From positions 1 to 19,668 of the forward strand of contig CALVPU010000068.1 of the NCBI GenBank assembly GCA_944353735.1: a DNA stretch of 19,668 bases, in the 5' to 3' direction. The position numbers and the translations under genes are program-made. Shown here in pieces: positions 6,498 to 13,582 of this stretch (its first letter is position 1; every line of letters starts with the position of its first letter). The DNA is from an uncultured Eubacteriales bacterium (lineage in GTDB: Bacteria > Bacillota > Clostridia > Christensenellales > Aristaeellaceae). Under the pieces are notes generated by a model. That model was not told where the DNA came from. It searched no databases and worked only from the letters and a program-made list of their open reading frames with translations.

Positions 6498-7817
6498 TTA
6501 CTTTCCCTCCCCGTACAGCCGCGCGACGGCGGCCCTTGCGTTGGCGAGCACGCGCTCGCGGTCCAGCGTGAGGAAATTTCCTTCCTCGTAGAGGATCTTT
6601 CCATCGACCATCGTCATGGAAACGTCCGACGCCTGCGCGGCATAGACGAGCATCGCCATCGGCTCGAACGCCGGATACATGTGCGCGCGACCGCGGAAAT
6701 CGACGGCGATGATGTCCGCCTTCTTGCCGACCTCGAGGCGGCCGGTGTCGTCGCGCCCCTGCATCTTCGCGCCGTTGACGGTCGCCATCCTGAGCACCTG
6801 TTCCGGCTGCATGATGACGGCGTTGTGGCGGAAGCCGTTGTGGATGATCGCGGCGAGGTGCATCTCCTCGAACATGGTCAGGTTGTTGTTGCTGGCAGCG
6901 CCATCGGTGCCCAGCGCGACGTTGACGCCCATGTCCAGCAGCTCCGGCACCGGCGCGAAGCCGCTGCCGAGCTTCATGTTGCTGGTGGGATTGTGGATCG
7001 CGGTGACGCCCTTGCGCTTGAGGATCTCCATGTCCGCGGGCGTAACGGCGACGCAGTGCGCCGCGCCGGTGGGAATGTCGAAGATGCCCATCTTCTCAAA
7101 CCACGCCGCCGGGGTCATGCCGTGGCGGGCGATGCACTCGTCGTGCTCCTTCTGCGTCTCGGACAGGTGAATCTGCATCTGCGCGCCGCGCTCGACGAAC
7201 GGGCGGACGCGGTCGGCATACGCCTTCGTGGTCGCGTCGTTGCTGGTGTACTCGGCGTGCACGGCGAAGTCGATGCGCACGCGACCGTTCTGCGCGCCGT
7301 GCATCTCCTCGTACAGCTCGACCGACTCGGGAATGCGCTTGTTCTGCTCCGGCGTCTCGTTCGGGTCGAACGCTTGCAGCACGCGGCAGACGTTCATCTT
7401 CATGCCGATCTTCTCGTTCGAGCGGATCGCCGTGCGCGGCTCCATGTACATGTCGGAGAACGACGTGACGCCCGAGGCGATCATCTCCATCATCGCCAGC
7501 TCATTGCCGGCGGCGATGTCCTCGGCGGTGAGCTTGTCCTCGATGGGCATCATCTTCTCAAACAGCCACTTGTCCAGCGGCAGGTCGCTGCCGACGCCGC
7601 GCAGCAGCGTCATCGCCGAATGGCAGTGCGCGTCCACCAGCCCGGGCATCAGCAGTCGCCCGGACATGTCGCGCGTCTCGTCGTAGACCTGAGCGGGCTT
7701 CTGCGCGCCGACATAGTCGATCGTGTCGCCGTCCACGCCCAGATAGCCGTCGGGAATGTAGTGGAAGCGGTTTTCTTTCCAGGCGAGTATGCCCGCGTGC
7801 GCAAACAGGCGCTTCAC
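6498..7817 (-). CDS. MTA/SAH/5'-deoxyadenosine-type nucleoside deaminase
   Basis: An amidohydrolase-superfamily deaminase of the MtaD/TrzA type, 439 residues. It would deaminate 5'-methylthioadenosine, S-adenosylhomocysteine or 5'-deoxyadenosine to the inosine form. Metal-site residues are all visible: His64 and His66 in VDAHCHSAM, His217 in MQIHLSE with catalytic Glu220, His254 in GAAHC and Asp305 in ALGTDGAASNN. The start is GTG at 7817: it overlaps the phosphorylase stop as GTGA, and GGGGAGGTG sits just upstream inside that gene. An upstream in-frame ATG at 7964 would run through the phosphorylase and is rejected. Coupled between the phosphorylase and the isomerase, it supplies the inosine-type substrate for the former. 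Which adenosine derivative it prefers cannot be read from the sequence. Confidence 0.9.
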   Translation of the reverse strand: MKRLFAHAGILAWKENRFHYIPDGYLGVDGDTIDYVGAQKPAQVYDETRDMSGRLLMPGLVDAHCHSAMTLLRGVGSDLPLDKWLFEKMMPIEDKLTAEDIAAGNELAMMEMIASGVTSFSDMYMEPRTAIRSNEKIGMKMNVCRVLQAFDPNETPEQNKRIPESVELYEEMHGAQNGRVRIDFAVHAEYTSNDATTKAYADRVRPFVERGAQMQIHLSETQKEHDECIARHGMTPAAWFEKMGIFDIPTGAAHCVAVTPADMEILKRKGVTAIHNPTSNMKLGSGFAPVPELLDMGVNVALGTDGAASNNNLTMFEEMHLAAIIHNGFRHNAVIMQPEQVLRMATVNGAKMQGRDDTGRLEVGKKADIIAVDFRGRAHMYPAFEPMAMLVYAAQASDVSMTMVDGKILYEEGNFLTLDRERVLANARAAVARLYGEGK

Positions 7818-8650
7818 GCGACCACCTCCCCGATACGCGAGACGATCTTGGCAATGTAAGCGCTGAAGCGACCGGCGATCATCTTGCCGACATCGTCGAC
7901 CTCCTCGGAGGTGATCGGCTGGTCGAGCACGCCGGCAGCCATGTTCGTCATCACGCTCAGGCACAGAAGCGGCATGCCGCAGTGCGCGGCGGTGAGCGCC
8001 TCGGTGACGGTGGACATGCCCACGGCGTCGCCGCCGAGAATGCGCGCGGCGCGAACCTCCGCCGGCGTCTCAAACTGCGGGCCGGTGAAGAAGAAGTACA
8101 CGCCCTCGTGGACGTTCAGATCGCTGCCCTCGGCGCACGACCACGCCAGCTTGCGCAGCTCGGGGGTGTACATGCGCGTGACGTCGAAAAAGCGCGGGCC
8201 GAACTCCTCGACGTTGTGACCGCGCAGCGGGCTGGCGCCGGTCATCTTGATGTGGTCGGAGACGATCATCACGTCGCCCGGGCGGTACGACGGGTTCACC
8301 GCACCGGCGGCATTGGTGAGGATCGTCGCCTTGACGCCCAGCAGCTTGAACAGCCGGATCGGAATCACCAGCTGCTCGAAATCGTAGCCCTCATAGGAGT
8401 GAAAGCGCCCGGACATGCAGACCACGCGCTTGCCCGCCACGGTGCCGAAGATCAGCTTGCCCGCGTGAGACTTGACCGTTGAAACGAGGAAGTTGGGGAT
8501 GTCCTTGTAGTCGATGACGATGGGATTTTCGATCGTGTCGGCAAACGGCCCAAGGCACGACCCGAGCACGATCGCCACGTCGGGCGTCCACGGAACGATC
8601 TTTTTGACATAGTCGGCGGACTTCTGAAAGTAGGCGTAGTTGTAGTCCAT
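7814..8650 (-). CDS. Purine nucleoside phosphorylase (trimeric PNP type; candidate methylthioinosine phosphorylase)
   Basis: A class I trimeric purine nucleoside phosphorylase of 278 residues: nucleoside plus phosphate to base plus pentose-1-phosphate. Family motifs are the phosphate loop VLGSCLG (28-34), RFHSYEG (82-88), TNAAGAVNP (112-120), GPQFETPAE (190-198, base-binding Glu194) and GMSTVTE (211-217). Asn236 in LSVMTNMAAG occupies the position of human PNP Asn243, which reads 6-oxopurines; the MTA phosphorylases have Asp there. This fits cleavage of inosine or 5'-modified inosines, matching the deaminase encoded next. The start at 8650 has AGGAGG 6 nt upstream; the ATG at 8656 touches that site and is less likely. 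It is the first gene of a five-gene operon. Plain inosine/guanosine salvage is the alternative role. Confidence 0.9.
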   Translation of the reverse strand: MDYNYAYFQKSADYVKKIVPWTPDVAIVLGSCLGPFADTIENPIVIDYKDIPNFLVSTVKSHAGKLIFGTVAGKRVVCMSGRFHSYEGYDFEQLVIPIRLFKLLGVKATILTNAAGAVNPSYRPGDVMIVSDHIKMTGASPLRGHNVEEFGPRFFDVTRMYTPELRKLAWSCAEGSDLNVHEGVYFFFTGPQFETPAEVRAARILGGDAVGMSTVTEALTAAHCGMPLLCLSVMTNMAAGVLDQPITSEEVDDVGKMIAGRFSAYIAKIVSRIGEVVA

Positions 8651-8666
8651 ATTCATCCTCCTGACC

Positions 8667-8752
8667 GCCCGCTTCGAGCGGGCCGTATAATCGGCTTGCC
8701 ATGGGCCTTCCCGACGGGACGGCGTCCCCGGGCGCCGCGCGAAACTCGCGGC
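8667..8752 (-). other. Structured 5' leader of the salvage operon
   Basis: The leader between the operon promoter and its first gene is about 107 nt and contains three perfect hairpins: GCCGCG/CGCGGC (8734-8752), GGGAC/GTCCC (8716-8728) and GCCCGCT/AGCGGGC (8667-8683). The last ends 4 nt before the AGGAGG ribosome site (8657-8662). I see no match to a known riboswitch consensus. Translational control is possible, but this is only a structural observation. Confidence 0.4.
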
Positions 8753-8763
8753 AAACTATCTTC

Positions 8764-8792
8764 ATTGTATCACGCGCGCAAAAGCGCGTCAA
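8764..8792 (-). promoter_or_regulatory. Sigma-A-type promoter of the nucleoside salvage operon
   Basis: On the minus strand, TTGACG (8787-8792) and TACAAT (8764-8769) are separated by 17 bp. Transcription would start near 8757. It is divergent from the consensus promoter at 8848-8876, about 55 bp away. Confidence 0.75.
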
Positions 8793-8847
8793 TGCCGTCC
8801 GTGTTAAGGCGGATGCGAAGTTCCTTGCGAAAATTTACACAACCCTC

Positions 8848-8876
8848 TTGACAGCCGGCGCGGCGCACTTTATAAT
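8848..8876 (+). promoter_or_regulatory. Perfect consensus sigma-A promoter of the CorC-like gene
   Basis: TTGACA (8848-8853) and TATAAT (8871-8876) match the housekeeping consensus exactly with the optimal 17-bp spacer. It is the strongest-looking promoter of the window. A start near 8883 gives a leader of about 170 nt. Confidence 0.88.
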
Positions 8877-8880
8877 AGAA

Positions 8881-9000
8881 GGCAGAACATTTGGGAGGAT
8901 GCACATTCACATGGACCCTGACGGTAACAGTCGAACGTTCAATCAGGATCGTTTTCGGGTATAGTCTGCCGGAATCGCACGGCGGGCTATGCCCTTTTGT
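8881..9000 (+). promoter_or_regulatory. Structured leader upstream of the CorC-like gene (possible cis-regulatory RNA)
   Basis: The leader can close into a domain by pairing GGCAGA (8881-8886) with TCTGCC (8965-8970). Inside, GACCCTGA (8914-8921) pairs with TCAGGATC (8943-8950) apart from one mismatch. It is followed by a small hairpin GGGC-TAT-GCCC and TTTTG (about 8984-8999), which could act as a weak terminator. A short ORF of 17 codons (8911-8964, MDPDGNSRTFNQDRFRV) also fits, with GGGAGG 12 nt upstream. I recognise no known riboswitch class. An ion-responsive RNA would suit the downstream gene, but that is a guess. Confidence 0.35.
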
Positions 9001-9052
9001 ATTGCTCCCAACCCAATGACGACCCAAGGAAAGGAAAGGATTTTTACACACC

Positions 9053-10405
9053 ATGGACATAGCTCGACAACTGTTGCTGCAGGTCATCCTCATCGCGCTC
9101 AACGCTTTCTTTGCCATGACGGAAATCGCCGTCATCTCCCTCAACGCCACCAAGCTCAAGAAGATGGAGGAAGACGGCGACAAGATCGCGACCCGCTTGC
9201 TGAAGATGGTGGAGCATTCCACGAGCTTCCTCTCGACGATTCAGATCGGTATCACGCTCGCCGGCTATCTGGGCAGCGCATTCGCCGCGGACAACTTCTC
9301 CGACGGCCTCGCCTCGTGGATCTACAACGATCTTGGCTTCCAGCTGCTGTCCTACAACACGGTCAACACCATCGCCGTCGTGCTCATCACCATCATCCTC
9401 AGCTACTTCACGCTGATCTTCGGCGAGCTGGTGCCCAAGCGCATCGCCATGCAGAAGTCGATGCAGGTGGCGAAGTTCGCCAGCGGCGTCATCACCGCGC
9501 TGGCGACGATCATGCGCCCCGTGATCTGGTTCCTGACCTTCTCGACGAACGCGGTGCTCAAGCTGCTGCGCCTCAAGACCACCAATGAGGAGGAGACCGT
9601 TACTGAGGAAGAGATCCGCATGATGGTCGACCTCGGCGAGGAGCGCGGCACGATCAACAGCGACGAGGGCGAGTGGATCGACAACGTGTTCGAGTTCGGC
9701 GAGACCACCGTGCGCGAGGTCATGACCCACGTGTCCGAGGTCGTCGCCGTGCCCTCCGACGCCACGCGCGGCGAGATCACCAAGGTCATCCGCGAGAGCG
9801 GTCGCTCCCGCATTCCCGTCTACGCCAAGAACATGGACGACATCCTCGGCATCCTCAACGCGCGCGAATTCCTGCTCGAGGGCGGCGAGGACGGCGACAA
9901 GCTGCCCGAGAAGCTGATCCGCCCGGCGTACTTCGTGCCCGAGACGCTGCGCGCCGCGACGCTGTTCAAGGACATGCAGCAGAAAAAGCAGCACATCGCC
10001 GTGGTCATCGACGAGTACGGTCAGACCGGCGGCATCGTCACCATGGAGGACCTGCTCGAGGAGATCGTCGGCAGCATCTACGACGAGACCGACCCCGCCG
10101 AGGAGCAGCCGATCACCCAGATCGAGGACGGTGTCTGGCGCGCGCTGGGCAGCGCCGAGCTGGATGAGATCGCCGACGCCATGGACATCGAATTCCCCGA
10201 GGACCTCGACTTTGACACGCTCAACGGCCTGGTATTCAGCCAGCTGAACAACATCCCCAAGGACGGCACCGTGCTCGACCTGCAGGCGTATGGCCTCGAC
10301 ATCCACGTCGAGCGCATCGCGCGCCGCCGCGTCGTCAGCGCGACGCTCAAGAAGCTCCCGCCGGCGCTCCCCGAGGAAGAGCGCGCCGAGGACGAGGAGA
10401 ACTGA
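9053..10405 (+). CDS. Hemolysin/CorC family protein (CNNM domain, CBS pair, CorC_HlyC domain)
   Basis: A 450-residue inner-membrane protein of the CNNM/CorC (HlyC, YhdP/YugS-like) family, linked to magnesium or other cation efflux and homeostasis. An N-terminal CNNM (DUF21) domain (about 1-190) has several membrane segments, including FTLIFGELVPKRIAM. A CBS pair follows (about 205-335; VREVMTHVSEVVAVP and VVIDEYGQTGGIVTMEDLLEEI), then a CorC_HlyC domain (about 345-430; the LDFDTLNGLVFSQLNNIP block is typical), then an acidic tail. The start has purine-rich AAGGAAAGGAAAGGA upstream with somewhat long spacing. It is a single-gene unit with a consensus promoter, long leader and strong terminator. 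The name hemolysin is historical; transport is inferred from family members. Confidence 0.92.
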   Translation: MDIARQLLLQVILIALNAFFAMTEIAVISLNATKLKKMEEDGDKIATRLLKMVEHSTSFLSTIQIGITLAGYLGSAFAADNFSDGLASWIYNDLGFQLLSYNTVNTIAVVLITIILSYFTLIFGELVPKRIAMQKSMQVAKFASGVITALATIMRPVIWFLTFSTNAVLKLLRLKTTNEEETVTEEEIRMMVDLGEERGTINSDEGEWIDNVFEFGETTVREVMTHVSEVVAVPSDATRGEITKVIRESGRSRIPVYAKNMDDILGILNAREFLLEGGEDGDKLPEKLIRPAYFVPETLRAATLFKDMQQKKQHIAVVIDEYGQTGGIVTMEDLLEEIVGSIYDETDPAEEQPITQIEDGVWRALGSAELDEIADAMDIEFPEDLDFDTLNGLVFSQLNNIPKDGTVLDLQAYGLDIHVERIARRRVVSATLKKLPPALPEEERAEDEEN

Positions 10406-10424
10406 CCCCGTCCGGACACAGCGA

Positions 10425-10460
10425 CAGGTTCCGCAGCCACAGCGCCGCGGAACCTGTTTT
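10425..10460 (+). terminator. Intrinsic terminator of the CorC-like gene
   Basis: A perfect 10-bp stem CAGGTTCCGC/GCGGAACCTG with a 12-nt loop is followed by TTTTGC, starting 20 bp after the stop codon. Confidence 0.85.
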
Positions 10461-10465
10461 GCATC

Positions 10466-10488
10466 AAAAAAGCGCCTCGCGAAGCGCT
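10466..10488 (-). terminator. Intrinsic terminator for minus-strand transcripts from the ychF operon
   Basis: On the minus strand, stem AGCGC/GCGCT is followed by a run of Ts (from 10471 down to 10466). It lies back to back with the plus-strand terminator at 10425-10460. It would end an approximately 300-nt 3' region beyond rlmH. Confidence 0.6.
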
Positions 10489-10649
10489 CATGTCCGTCGG
10501 GCAGGCGATTTCCCCGCATCTGCCCATTCTGGAGCGGAGGACCATTCGCGAAACGAATTCCCGCCGCCAGCGGGCGTTCACCTTGAAATCTCGCGGCAGC
10601 GCCCGCACCGGAAACAGGTTGCCGTCGGCGGCGGTCCCGCTTCAATCCA

Positions 10650-10682
10650 AAGCCCGCCGCAGGAATGGTCCGCGGCGGGCTT
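10650..10682. terminator. GC-rich hairpin downstream of rlmH
   Basis: A perfect 11-bp stem AAGCCCGCCGC/GCGGCGGGCTT with an 11-nt loop. On the minus strand only three Ts follow, so it is a weak terminator or a 3'-end stabiliser for the rlmH transcript. Confidence 0.45.
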
Positions 10683-10686
10683 GCAA

Positions 10687-10783
10687 TTTCGCATTCATCC
10701 AGCGGCGCGCCAATTTCAGCGCGCTCCGGCATTCCGTTTCGCATTCGTCCGGCGGCGCACCGGTTTCGGCGCGCACGCCGCCC
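10687..10783. repeat. 50-bp imperfect tandem repeat with internal dyads
   Basis: Two copies begin TTTCGCATTC at 10687 and 10737, each followed by an inverted repeat rich in GGCGCGC. The second copy ends at the rlmH stop codon. No protein frame or known element explains it. Confidence 0.6.
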
Positions 10784-11260
10784 TTACTTGTGGTACTTTT
10801 CCCCGGCGCGAATGCGCTCGGCGCGGTAGAGCTGCTCGAGCAGGATCACCCGCATCAGGCCGTGGGGAAACGTCAACCTGGAAAACGACACCTTCTCGTC
10901 GGCGCGCGCCAGCACCGCGTCGGACAGGCCGTTTGATCCGCCGATCACCAGCACCACCCGCCGCCCGCCGGCGGCCCAGCGCCCGGTCATCTCCGCCCAC
11001 TCGAGCGAATCCGGCGCGCCCGCCTGCACGCACAGGCAGACGACGTAATCGGTCTGGCGAATGTGCTTCAGCAGCGCTTCCCCCTCCTGTTCCATCGCCG
11101 CGCGCAGCAATGCCGGCGAGGGTTTGACGGGATCGCGCGCGTCGTCCACGGCGACGATCTGATATTTGCCATAGCGCGACAGGCGCTTGAGATATTCCTC
11201 ACAGCCCGCCTGCTGCCACTTCTCGCGCAGCTTGCCGACGCAGAGGACCGTCGCATTCAT
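10784..11260 (-). CDS. rlmH: 23S rRNA (pseudouridine1915-N3)-methyltransferase RlmH
   Basis: An SPOUT-class methyltransferase that N3-methylates pseudouridine 1915 in helix 69 of 23S rRNA, using SAM, on assembled 70S ribosomes. The protein has 158 residues, the normal RlmH length. Features seen are the N-terminal VLCVGKLREKW, EEYLKRLSRYGKY, the SAM-knot sequence VLVIGGSNGLSDAV, and the conserved ending FPHGLMRVILLEQLYRAERI followed by YHK. The ATG at 11260 overlaps the protease stop codon (ATGA), so it is the third gene of the ychF operon. Its own ribosome site is weak, in keeping with coupled translation. Confident. Confidence 0.95.
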   Translation of the reverse strand: MNATVLCVGKLREKWQQAGCEEYLKRLSRYGKYQIVAVDDARDPVKPSPALLRAAMEQEGEALLKHIRQTDYVVCLCVQAGAPDSLEWAEMTGRWAAGGRRVVLVIGGSNGLSDAVLARADEKVSFSRLTFPHGLMRVILLEQLYRAERIRAGEKYHK

Positions 11261-12342
11261 GTCGTCGCCCCCAGCATGTTCATCAAGTCGACAGCATAGA
11301 ATCCCAGCGCACACAGCGCCGCCAGCGCCAGCAGCGCGATCTCGCCGGCGCTCAAGCGCAGCGCCGTGGAGGGGATGAAGTCGCCGCGCTTGAGCTCCCG
11401 TGCCCGCTCGGGCGCGATCTGCGCACTTTCCGAACCATGCACCTCGCGCGCCGCTACGCGCATCGCGCCGCGCAGGTGCAGCGGCTGTGCCAGCGCGAAC
11501 GCGATCAGCAGCGTCAGCGCAAAGTCGACCGCGATCATCAGCAGCCCCGGCACGCCGCCGAGCGCGGCGACCAGATCCGTTTCCATCAACGCCGCCTGCG
11601 CCGCAGCCTCTTCGGTGACCGCGCCGCCCGCGAGCAGGTCGAGGATGATCGTCGAAGCGTTGTACGCGCTGTGAAAGATCATGCCCGCGTAGAGCGAGTC
11701 CGTCCAGACGACCAGCATCGCCATCATCGCGCCGCCGAGCAATTCCGCCGGCAGCCCCATCAGCGAACCGTGCGTCATGGCGAACAGCGCCGCCGTGACG
11801 GCGACGGCGCGCCGCGTGCCGCGCTTTTCCCACGCGCCCAACAGCGCGCCGCGAAACAGCAGCTCCTCGCACACCGGCGCGACGACCACCGCCGCGATGG
11901 CATAGCGCATCAGTTCGGCAGTGCCCTGCGGCGGCACAAAGCCGTCGTCGGCGAACACGTTCAATCCCAGCGCCTGCCCCAGCGCCGACCACAGCACGGT
12001 GAAATTCAACGCCGCCATCATGCACAGCGCCGCGAGGAACGTGATGCGGATCGCCGCGCCCACCGGAATCGGATTGAGCCGCAGCGCCTCGGCAGCGCCG
12101 CCCGTGCGCCGCGCACACAGCGCCACCGGCAGCAGCAGGAACAGCCCGTAATAGAGAACGTTGACGACCAGATTGAGCTGATGGTACGTCGCGTTGGGCA
12201 CAATGCGCACCAGCAAGCGCGCGATCGGCCCGCTGAGCAGCGACATCCCCCACAGTCCCGCCACCGCCAGCAGGTACAGCGCCGCCGCCGCGGCGGGGCG
12301 CACCGCCGGGCGGTCCTGTCCGCGCCCCTGCATATCAGACAT
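11257..12342 (-). CDS. CPBP family intramembrane metalloprotease
   Basis: A polytopic membrane protein of the CPBP (CAAX protease / bacteriocin-processing, Abi) family, 361 residues. The three family motifs are visible: EELLFRG (the two glutamates and arginine, around residue 165), FAMTHG with the catalytic histidine, and FHSAYNAS. Some eight hydrophobic segments are apparent; the C-terminus adds a charged linker (about 290-330) and a final membrane helix. The substrate is unknown; members cleave or modify membrane proteins or take part in immunity to peptides. Its ATG overlaps the ychF stop by 8 bp and its stop overlaps rlmH by 4 bp. No strong ribosome site is seen, consistent with coupling. 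The conserved neighbours give no hint of its target. Confidence 0.88.
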   Translation of the reverse strand: MSDMQGRGQDRPAVRPAAAAALYLLAVAGLWGMSLLSGPIARLLVRIVPNATYHQLNLVVNVLYYGLFLLLPVALCARRTGGAAEALRLNPIPVGAAIRITFLAALCMMAALNFTVLWSALGQALGLNVFADDGFVPPQGTAELMRYAIAAVVVAPVCEELLFRGALLGAWEKRGTRRAVAVTAALFAMTHGSLMGLPAELLGGAMMAMLVVWTDSLYAGMIFHSAYNASTIILDLLAGGAVTEEAAAQAALMETDLVAALGGVPGLLMIAVDFALTLLIAFALAQPLHLRGAMRVAAREVHGSESAQIAPERARELKRGDFIPSTALRLSAGEIALLALAALCALGFYAVDLMNMLGATT

Positions 12343-13432
12343 TGAAGCGGAACAGCGTCACGTCGCCGTCCTTCATCACGTAGTCCTTGCCCTCGCTGCG
12401 CACGAGGCCCTTCTCCTTGCAGGCGTTCATCGAGCCCTCGCGCACGAGGTCGTCGTAGGAGACGATCTCCGCGCGGATGAAGCCGCGCTCGAAGTCGGAA
12501 TGGATCTTGCCCGCCGCCTGCGGCGCGCGCGTGCCGTTCTCAATCGTCCAGGCGCGCACCTCCTTCGGTCCCGCCGTCAAAAAGCTGATCAGTCCCAGCA
12601 GCCGGTAGCCCAGCGTCACCAGGCGGTCGAGGCCGGATTCGCCGATGCCCATCTCCTCGAGGAACATGCGCTTCTCGTCCGGCTGCATCTGCGAGATCTC
12701 CTCCTCCGCGGAGGCGCAGATCACCAACACCTGCGCGCCTTCGCGGTCGGCGATCGCGCGCACGGGCTGAACCAGCGGCAGCGCACCCTCGTCCTTGCCG
12801 AGATCCTCCTCGCCGATGTTCGCCGCGTAGATGACCTTTTTCATCGTCAGCAGGAACCAGTCGCGCACCGCCGCGCGCTGATCGTCGTCCAGCGGCGCCG
12901 TCCGCGCGGGCTTGCCGTCGTTCAAATGGTCGAGCAGTATCCTGCCCGCCTCCGCCTCGAGGGCGTACTTCTTTTCGCCCTTCTTGACCATCGCCGCGGC
13001 GCGGTCGGCGCGCTTGGAGACGGTCTCGATGTCGGCGAGGATCAGCTCGGTATTGATGACGTCGATGTCGCGGGCAGGATCGACGCTGCCGTCGACGTGG
13101 ATGACGTTTTCATCCTCGAAGCAGCGCACCACGTGCACGATGGCGTCCACCTCGCGGATGTGCGAGAGGAACTTGTTACCCAGACCTTCGCCGCGGCTCG
13201 CGCCCTTGACGAGGCCGGCAATGTCGACGAACTCCAAGGTCGCCGGCGTATACTTTTCCGGATGATACATTTCCGCCAGCACGTCCAGCCGCTTGTCCGG
13301 CACGGCGACGACGCCCGTGTTCGGCTCGATGGTACAAAACGGATAGTTCGCCGCCTGCGCACCCGCGCAGGTGATGGCGTTGAACAGCGTGCTCTTGCCG
13401 ACGTTCGGCAGTCCGACGACGCCCAGTTTCAT
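12335..13432 (-). CDS. ychF: Redox-regulated ATPase YchF (OLA1 family)
   Basis: A universally conserved Obg-related P-loop NTPase that binds ribosomes and prefers ATP. The protein has 365 residues, full family length. The G1 loop GLPNVGKST lies at 7-15 and G3 at FVDIAGLVKGAS. The G4 position reads NIGE (in IYAANIGEED) rather than NKxD, the change that gives ATP preference in this family. A coiled-coil insert follows the G domain, then a C-terminal TGS domain ending FRFNV. The start at 13432 has AGGAGG 8 nt upstream. It is first in a three-gene operon with the CPBP protease and rlmH, with its own promoter at 13501-13530. Confident. Confidence 0.97.
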   Translation of the reverse strand: MKLGVVGLPNVGKSTLFNAITCAGAQAANYPFCTIEPNTGVVAVPDKRLDVLAEMYHPEKYTPATLEFVDIAGLVKGASRGEGLGNKFLSHIREVDAIVHVVRCFEDENVIHVDGSVDPARDIDVINTELILADIETVSKRADRAAAMVKKGEKKYALEAEAGRILLDHLNDGKPARTAPLDDDQRAAVRDWFLLTMKKVIYAANIGEEDLGKDEGALPLVQPVRAIADREGAQVLVICASAEEEISQMQPDEKRMFLEEMGIGESGLDRLVTLGYRLLGLISFLTAGPKEVRAWTIENGTRAPQAAGKIHSDFERGFIRAEIVSYDDLVREGSMNACKEKGLVRSEGKDYVMKDGDVTLFRFNV

Positions 13433-13500
13433 GTTGATTTCCTCCTAATGCGATCGCATCGCGCGCCCCTGGCGCGCCGTAAAACCGTAAAACAACATAT

Positions 13501-13530
13501 ATTATAGCATATTCGCCCGCGGGGCGTCAA
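13501..13530 (-). promoter_or_regulatory. Sigma-A-type promoter of the ychF operon
   Basis: On the minus strand, TTGACG (13525-13530) and TATAAT (13501-13506) are separated by 18 bp, about 70 nt upstream of ychF. It is divergent from the T-box operon promoter. Confidence 0.75.
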
Positions 13531-13547
13531 TTCGGAATTTTTCGCGC

Positions 13548-13576
13548 TTGACAGGACGATTCCCGTATGATATGAT
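13548..13576 (+). promoter_or_regulatory. Sigma-A-type promoter of the tyrosine T-box operon
   Basis: TTGACA (13548-13553) and TATGAT (13571-13576) with a 17-bp spacer. Transcription would start near 13583, just before the T-box leader. Confidence 0.8.
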
Positions 13577-13582
13577 GAAAGG

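Larger units (their letters stand above)
10489..10783. other. Non-coding 3' region of the rlmH transcript
   Basis: No gene is supported here on either strand. It holds the 11-bp-stem hairpin at 10650-10682 and the 50-bp tandem repeat at 10687-10783. Confidence 0.4.

Noticed and set aside
4785..7859. Very long plus-strand reading frame (over 1000 codons)
   Set aside because: It runs antisense through three well-identified enzyme genes, is dominated by Arg, Val, Asp and His as expected from reverse-frame GC-rich codons, and matches no protein I know.
8881..9000. Known riboswitch classes (cobalamin, TPP, FMN, M-box, yybP-ykoY, ydaO) in the CorC-like gene leader
   Set aside because: None of their hallmark conserved strings could be found by eye, so it is left unassigned.
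9044..10744. Minus-strand reading frame of 566 codons opposite the CorC-like gene
   Set aside because: The plus strand carries a clear CNNM/CBS/CorC protein with promoter and terminator; the antisense frame is compositional.
10784..12253. Extended frame joining 330 codons to the front of rlmH
   Set aside because: The extra part is the CPBP protease gene read in another frame. RlmH proper begins at 11260 with the usual length.
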